A stretch of 46,954 bases of DNA from Candidatus Omnitrophota bacterium. Its GTDB lineage: Bacteria > Omnitrophota > Gorgyraeia > Duberdicusellales > 4484-171. Location: NCBI GenBank assembly GCA_020352775.1, contig CP070684.1, forward strand, positions 148,695 to 195,648, in the 5' to 3' direction. Positions 42,576 to 46,954 of the stretch are shown here, one piece after another. The notes under the pieces were generated by a model. It saw only the letters and a list, made by a program, of their open reading frames with translations. It was not told the origin of the DNA and made no database searches. A program made the translations under genes and the position numbers. Each line of letters opens with the position of its first letter. Position 1 is the stretch's first letter.

Positions 42576-43031
42576 TTAAAAGAAGGGGTTATTTCCTCGT
42601 ATGTAAAGAAGTTTAAGGCCTTGGGGTGTTTGACGAAATATAAATTGCGATTTGCCTTTGGTTTTAGAAATGACGCCGGAAGATGTGGTGGATTTCCTAA
42701 ACCAGTGTAGACGCACAAAAATCCTATCTTTTTCCTGCAGCACGCTATCAACGACAAATCTTAATTCCAGATTTTTTTTGCTTAAAAATTCTTCCTGCAA
42801 TGCATCTTTAAAATTACCCAGATCTTCAAAGTCCCGGTCTAAGAGAGACACAAACGAAATAAAATCTTCAGATGTGTATGCAAAAGATATATCAGAAAAA
42901 ACACCATCTACAGACTGGTCGCTAGCCTTTTCGCCTTCAAAGGGCCTAGGTGCCATTGCCAAGAAGAAAAAGCCCAGCCCCAGAATAAAAACCAAACTAA
43001 TAAGTTTTTTAAAAGTTTCTCGTCGCAACAT
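42576..43031 (-). CDS. Secreted NTF2-like-fold hypothetical protein
   Basis: 151 residues. I choose ATG 43029-43031 (MLRRETFKKLISLVFILGLGFFFLAMA, a signal peptide or anchor) over the upstream open frame, which lies within the neighbouring gene. The soluble part (YTSEDFISFVSLLDRDFEDLGNFKDALQEEF...LELRFVVDSVLQEKDRIFVRLHWFRK...TPQGLKLLYIRGNNPFF) resembles the central domain of the preceding CARDB protein (MKAFYEQENKWQFMRLF...RIEFEEAIQSDFVAYNNIRLRYRID...FGKEGLKWLIIGMDGND), suggesting a shared domain. Its function is unknown. Confidence 0.65.
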   Translation of the reverse strand: MLRRETFKKLISLVFILGLGFFFLAMAPRPFEGEKASDQSVDGVFSDISFAYTSEDFISFVSLLDRDFEDLGNFKDALQEEFLSKKNLELRFVVDSVLQEKDRIFVRLHWFRKSTTSSGVISKTKGKSQFIFRQTPQGLKLLYIRGNNPFF

Positions 43032-44040
43032 TATTAGTTTCATCAAGCTCATCAATAAGCTTATCCGGATCAACCGTAACTCTATATGTTCCGACACAAC
43101 CAAGACCTGAGTTAACATTTACTACAGAATTTGCCCGGATGCGAGGAACATTTATTGTTGTACCACCCCCACCGATTAACTCTTTAAACGCCACATCGAC
43201 ATTTAAGGCATCAGCATTACCTTTATTATTAACCGCTGCTACTACTGCCGCGGGAACTCCTGCACAGCTAATGTCAGCGCTTCTTATTGCAAAATCTGGT
43301 TTATCCGCAACTACTGTTGAACCAAAGATGTCATTACCATCCATACCAATAATAAGCCACTTTAATCCTTCCTTACCAAAGTGCATCTTTATATTTGAAG
43401 AGTCACTTACATTTGTGCCAGTGCGTGTGCTATACTTTCTTTCCCAGAAAACATCCCAGATTGCAGAATTAAAATCCCCTGAAAAGGATTTGCGGTCTAT
43501 TCGGTAACGTAAACGGATATTGTTATAAGCCACAAAGTCACTCTGGATCGCCTCTTCAAATTCGATGCGATTTGGAAACCTTGAAGAAAAAAGCCTCATG
43601 AATTGCCATTTATTTTCCTGCTCATAAAACGCCTTCATTTTACCCAAAAGAAGCAAAATCGCCTCATCAGGCCTGGCTGATTGATAAATTATTTTTACAT
43701 ATGGGTCATAAATTTTGATGCTGCCTTGCCTGTCTTTTACAAGAAAGATAATAAATAAATCCTCATCGCGCCGTGGCCGATACTGATATAAAAATCCATC
43801 CTTTGTTTTAGTGGTTGGGCCCCAGCGCCTTCCTTTATCAAGAGAAATCTCAACACCTTCAATATCTTCTGGAGCACTCATAAGAATTATAATTTTACGA
43901 CCAATTAAGTCGTCTTTGAAGATATTTAAGGTGGTGCCCTCGGCCACCTCTTTTTCGTTAATCATTAATTGATTTTGGGCATAGACAGTACTAACTGTAA
44001 AACAGATAACAAACAAAAAAAGCAATATCTTTTTAAACAT
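43009..44040 (-). CDS. Secreted protein with C-terminal CARDB domain
   Basis: 343 residues. A signal peptide (about 1-22, ending VYAQ), an N-terminal beta domain with GVEISLDKGRRWGPTTKT, an NTF2-like central domain (about 125-230), and a CARDB-type adhesion domain (about 250-343) reading PDFAIRSADISC, VNNKGNADALNVDVAF and DPDKLIDELDETNNVATRNF. CARDB domains occur in surface and cell-adhesion proteins. It follows the outer-membrane barrel by 8 bases, so may be a partner or cargo of the same envelope assembly. Its 3' end overlaps the next gene by 23 bases. Confidence 0.7.
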   Translation of the reverse strand: MFKKILLFLFVICFTVSTVYAQNQLMINEKEVAEGTTLNIFKDDLIGRKIIILMSAPEDIEGVEISLDKGRRWGPTTKTKDGFLYQYRPRRDEDLFIIFLVKDRQGSIKIYDPYVKIIYQSARPDEAILLLLGKMKAFYEQENKWQFMRLFSSRFPNRIEFEEAIQSDFVAYNNIRLRYRIDRKSFSGDFNSAIWDVFWERKYSTRTGTNVSDSSNIKMHFGKEGLKWLIIGMDGNDIFGSTVVADKPDFAIRSADISCAGVPAAVVAAVNNKGNADALNVDVAFKELIGGGGTTINVPRIRANSVVNVNSGLGCVGTYRVTVDPDKLIDELDETNNVATRNF

Positions 44041-44048
44041 TTTTCCTC

Positions 44049-45623
44049 CTAAAATTGATAACTTAGGCGTCCGGTTATTATGGTTTCAGAATAATTATTG
44101 TCCGAATCAGAATAATTATAACCTCTATGTTCATAATTCGCGCTAAATGTCAAATCATCTTTCAGGTTCCGGGAAATGGAAACAACAATATTTGAAATAT
44201 TATTATCAGTAGGATTTAGAAAATAATCATTATCTGAAAGCATAACCCTGGCGTCAATCGATAAAGTAGAAGGAAAATCTAAGTGTAACCCCACTGAATG
44301 AGTTAGAATCAAATCAGCCTCGTTTACCTCATTATAATGTTCATGATGCAGCCCCTCAGAAACATCCCAGCTTAAAAGTACATCCTTTACATTGAAATTG
44401 CCATCAAGCCCTAAAGAAACAGTATCAATATCTCTCTCCTGGCTAGAATTGGCTTCATCAACCACGATTGTCTTTATGTATCCCAGGTTAACAAAAAATA
44501 ATTCAAGGCCTTTACCAAAATTCACAGAATAAGTATAGGTTTTATCATTTGTAAACTTATCGCTAGAATAGCGTTTGCGCATATCAAAGCCAAGTTCGCA
44601 ATTAATCTCGGAAGGAAGAGTAAAGCTAAAGCCTGCTCCAGGATTTAGTTGTTTGGTAGTAGCGCTTTTGTGATCGCTCAGATTATCCCGATCATAATGA
44701 AAATAATGTGTAAACTGAACACTCTTGGGAAGAAACCATAACGCATCAATCATGATTGTTTCTAAATCAGAGGCGGTAAATCCACTCGTTGCACTGAAAT
44801 GCTGTCCAATGCGTGAATATTGCGTTGTGAAAGAATAATCTTTCATATTGTAATTTAAAACGGTCTTATAAGCATTCTCAGTCTTTACCTCTACGCTATC
44901 AAGGTCATCATCAGGATCAGTAAAGCTTTGAGCAATCTCAAAAGAGAAATTTAAATTATCATTTATAAGATAGCTGCCATCTATACTAACCACATTCACG
45001 AAAGTCTTAGGGGTACCGGCAACTAAATACGCTTTATCGTCTACAGCGCCACCATAATTAAAGTTCAAGGCTAATTTTTTATCAAATAAATTACTACCTG
45101 CCTCAAGCCCCCATACATATCTTCGTAGTGCAGAATCTTCCTGGCGCTCCTCCCAAAATTCTTCCCATTTGCTGGAATCAACTCCTCCCACACAGCTAAG
45201 ATGCAACCCATCATCTGCACCCAAATATACCTTTAACCCTTTAAGGGCATTGGCCAGAGAGTATTCAGAAAAATTACTATAAAAATCACCTGTCAAAAAC
45301 TCAAATGACTCACCCCTCAATCCGACAAAAGCCTGCTCCAAGCTAAGATCCTGATTGTCAACCAAACGGTCATTTGTTGCGCGATATAATATTGTGCCGA
45401 ACAATTCATTATCTTGAATTAAATCTGTGAAATTAATGTTTCCTTCATAAAGGTAATCGACATCGTTTCGAGGATAAAAAGAATTATTGGTGTTACCCTC
45501 CACGTGATAATAAATCATAGATAAGTCTTGCATACCGGAAACTTCAGCAAAAGACACAAAAGGTAAGATAAAAAAAGAAAACGCAAATAACAAAAAGGTA
45601 ATTTTAAAATACATCAATTTCAT
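44049..45623 (-). CDS. Outer-membrane beta-barrel protein
   Basis: 524 residues. A signal peptide (MKLMYFKITFLLFAFSFFILPFVSFA) precedes a chain of alternating short beta-strands rich in aromatic and Asn residues, ending in GRLSYQF, the C-terminal aromatic signal of outer-membrane barrels. No family name is recognised. I use ATG 45621-45623 because the promoter -10 lies at 45640-45645, so the longer open frame would begin before transcription starts. No clear SD precedes it. Confidence 0.75.
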   Translation of the reverse strand: MKLMYFKITFLLFAFSFFILPFVSFAEVSGMQDLSMIYYHVEGNTNNSFYPRNDVDYLYEGNINFTDLIQDNELFGTILYRATNDRLVDNQDLSLEQAFVGLRGESFEFLTGDFYSNFSEYSLANALKGLKVYLGADDGLHLSCVGGVDSSKWEEFWEERQEDSALRRYVWGLEAGSNLFDKKLALNFNYGGAVDDKAYLVAGTPKTFVNVVSIDGSYLINDNLNFSFEIAQSFTDPDDDLDSVEVKTENAYKTVLNYNMKDYSFTTQYSRIGQHFSATSGFTASDLETIMIDALWFLPKSVQFTHYFHYDRDNLSDHKSATTKQLNPGAGFSFTLPSEINCELGFDMRKRYSSDKFTNDKTYTYSVNFGKGLELFFVNLGYIKTIVVDEANSSQERDIDTVSLGLDGNFNVKDVLLSWDVSEGLHHEHYNEVNEADLILTHSVGLHLDFPSTLSIDARVMLSDNDYFLNPTDNNISNIVVSISRNLKDDLTFSANYEHRGYNYSDSDNNYSETIITGRLSYQF

Positions 45624-45639
45624 ATATAAATGTTTCTTT

Positions 45640-45668
45640 ATTGTATAGGCAAATGTAGGCGGCGTCAA
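45640..45668 (-). promoter_or_regulatory. Sigma-70 promoter of the barrel-to-lipoprotein operon
   Basis: The -35 TTGACG (45663-45668) and -10 TACAAT (45640-45645), 17 bases apart, lie 17 bases upstream of the barrel gene ATG. The leader would be about 10 bases. Confidence 0.7.
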
Positions 45669-45677
45669 TATTTTAGC

Positions 45678-46067
45678 TTATTTTCCTTTTCTTCTGAAAA
45701 AAAGCCAGTTTTTATCGTTAGGGTCAACCGTTTTTAGCTTAATAAGACAATAAGTTCCCTTTAATTTTTCCCCTTCTAACCTAAATATCAGCTTATTGGG
45801 CTCAAAAGTTATTGGCATATAATACCCTTTATCCCAAATCTCAACCTTTCCTGCTCCGTATAACCCTTCGGGAATTTGACCCTCGAAATCCGCATATCCT
45901 AAAGAATGGTCCTGGACCTGCACTGCCAGGCGCTTTATACCTTCCTGGCTAGTAGGCCCCTTAGGTATAGCCCAACTCTTCAATGTCCCATCTTTTTCCA
46001 GACGGAAATCATAATGCAGATGTTTTGCTTGATGCTTATGAACTACAAAAATAGGCTTTGCTCTCAT
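45678..46067 (-). CDS. Stand-alone LigD-type 3'-phosphoesterase
   Basis: About 129 residues. FVVHKHQAKHLHYDFRLEKDGTLKSWAIPKGPT matches the DNA ligase D 3'-phosphoesterase domain (PF13298: V..H.A..LH.DFRLE.DG.L.SWA.PKGP), with catalytic His and Asp residues in HKHQAKHLHYDFR. GYADFEGQIPEGLYGAGKVEIWDKG is the second conserved block. The start ATG (46065-46067) overlaps the upstream gene's TGA. No ligase or polymerase domain is fused to it, and no Ku gene is in the window. Confidence 0.9.
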   Translation of the reverse strand: MRAKPIFVVHKHQAKHLHYDFRLEKDGTLKSWAIPKGPTSQEGIKRLAVQVQDHSLGYADFEGQIPEGLYGAGKVEIWDKGYYMPITFEPNKLIFRLEGEKLKGTYCLIKLKTVDPNDKNWLFFRRKGK

Positions 46068-46954
46068 TTTAAGCTCCAGTATTTGCAAAGAATCTTCTTA
46101 AGTTGTGTAACCACCTCTTTGGTCTCTTGCAATTGATAATCTCGAGGCGGTGGCGCCTTCTCATTTGCGCCACTTAAATCTATTTCTAGATTAAGAAATC
46201 CTGAAATTAAAGCTGTCCAGGCAAATGGCAAAATCTCTAAATTATAACCCGATGTCAAAAAATCAATGCACTTGCCCTCACATACCTTTTGTGCAACTTC
46301 TCTCACTAAAGAGCCAAGCATTTTAAACCCACTGATAGTTAAACCCAAAACAGTCAAATCATCCAAATAATGAGGATCAGAGCCACCGTATCGAATAATA
46401 AGCTCCGGCTCAAACTCCCTTGTTAAAGGAAAAACTATCTCATCAAATATGTATTGATAAGCATCGCAAGCAGTACCAGGCGGCAACGGGATATTTACTG
46501 TAAATCCCTCCCCCTTATCTTTGCCAATCTCTTGAATAAATCCTGTGCCGGGATAAACCGTTCGGGGATCCTGATGAATATCAACGAATAATACAGAAGG
46601 GTCCTCATAAAAAATCTCGCCAGTGCCATTCCCAGCATGAGCATCGGTATCCAATACCAAAATTCTTTTTAAATTGTATTTTTTCTTAAGAACCTCGACA
46701 CAAACAGCAATATCATTGTAAAAACAAAAACCTTCTCCGAAACTAGGCTTTGCATGATGAAGCCCTCCACCAATGCCAATTGCTTTGCTAAACTTACCAG
46801 CAGCCACTAATTCTGCTGTCTCGACCGATAATCCCACAATTAATCTCGCGGCACCCTCTATGCCCTCAGGGACCCTTCCTGTTATAGGATTTAAGTTGTC
46901 AACACTTACATAATTATAAATACTGGCAGAAGATTTCCCAAGACTTGCTTCTCG
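46064..46954 (-). CDS. Histone-deacetylase-family (AcuC/HDAC-type) amidohydrolase, 5' truncated
   Basis: The window edge cuts the start; 296 codons remain, with the frame open from 46954 through GTG 46837. Zinc deacetylase motifs: GGGLHHAKPSFGEGFCFYNDIA, LDTDAHAGNG (D and H ligands), and RYGGSDPHYLD (third ligand). The SASIYNYVSVDNLNPI segment upstream fits the family. Bacterial members include acetoin-utilisation AcuC and acetylpolyamine amidohydrolases; substrate specificity is not clear. The stop TGA overlaps the phosphoesterase start. Confidence 0.88.
   Translation of the reverse strand, partial: REASLGKSSASIYNYVSVDNLNPITGRVPEGIEGAARLIVGLSVETAELVAAGKFSKAIGIGGGLHHAKPSFGEGFCFYNDIAVCVEVLKKKYNLKRILVLDTDAHAGNGTGEIFYEDPSVLFVDIHQDPRTVYPGTGFIQEIGKDKGEGFTVNIPLPPGTACDAYQYIFDEIVFPLTREFEPELIIRYGGSDPHYLDDLTVLGLTISGFKMLGSLVREVAQKVCEGKCIDFLTSGYNLEILPFAWTALISGFLNLEIDLSGANEKAPPPRDYQLQETKEVVTQLKKILCKYWSLK

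Noticed and set aside
42539-42757. 72-codon minus-strand open frame inside the NTF2-like gene
   Set aside because: It lies out of frame within the better-supported gene at 42576-43031 and has no family resemblance.
1-46954. CRISPR array
   Set aside because: No set of regularly spaced identical repeats was seen on either strand.

Overview
The window is a gene-dense bacterial chromosome segment in which every protein gene I accept, and the one tRNA, lies on the minus strand. It therefore reads as a series of leftward operons with many ATGA or short overlaps. The gene set suggests an uncultured Gram-negative of the PVC or Omnitrophota kind: a fused SecDF, a TIGR04073-type protein of exosortase lineages, a tandem-domain ThyX, TreT, a short Mfd and outer-membrane proteins. 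This placement is an inference from gene content, not a phylogeny.

Regions, right to left (the direction of transcription). (1) 46954-45678: a cut histone-deacetylase-family gene overlapping a stand-alone LigD-type 3'-phosphoesterase. (2) 45668-38246: a good promoter, then an outer-membrane barrel, a CARDB protein, an NTF2-like protein, a YeeE/YedE pair, a ZIP transporter, a His-rich membrane protein, a YihY/BrkB protein and a lipoprotein, ended by a strong hairpin terminator. (3) 38216-35346: treT and a double-domain thyX. (4) 35345-31707: an accessory patch with three SAM methyltransferase genes, a GC-rich hairpin island, and repeated remnants of the 5' end of miaB at the module junctions. 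(5) 31879-27132: miaB (no TRAM domain), TPR-SPOR, miaA, hflX and hpf. (6) 27098-19381: a promoter and CIRCE operator, then a PilX-like gene followed by hrcA-grpE-dnaK-dnaJ, fmdB-like, DUF1015 and accD. (7) 19330-14555: a promoter, an orphan sugar-ABC ATPase, two overlapping diguanylate cyclases and pgi. (8) 14506-8432: a promoter, then pta-ackA-panD-def-trxB, an LPG-synthase-like membrane protein, a NYN nuclease and an MBL hydrolase. (9) 8421-7796: tRNA-Glu(CTC) with its own promoter and terminator, and a YdjM-like membrane protein. (10) 7753-1: hisF-hisI-trpE-TIGR04073-rpsP-yajC-secDF-mfd-(surA-like).

The most unusual signals are these. The miaB-start remnants bracket each methyltransferase module between thyX and miaB, including an exact 23-nt direct repeat and a related 58-nt leader found twice. 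A CIRCE-controlled chaperone operon has a pilin/PilX-like gene as its first gene. A compact Mfd lacking the usual terminal modules is interrupted by an in-frame amber codon. Two diguanylate cyclase genes overlap a sugar-transport ATPase gene.
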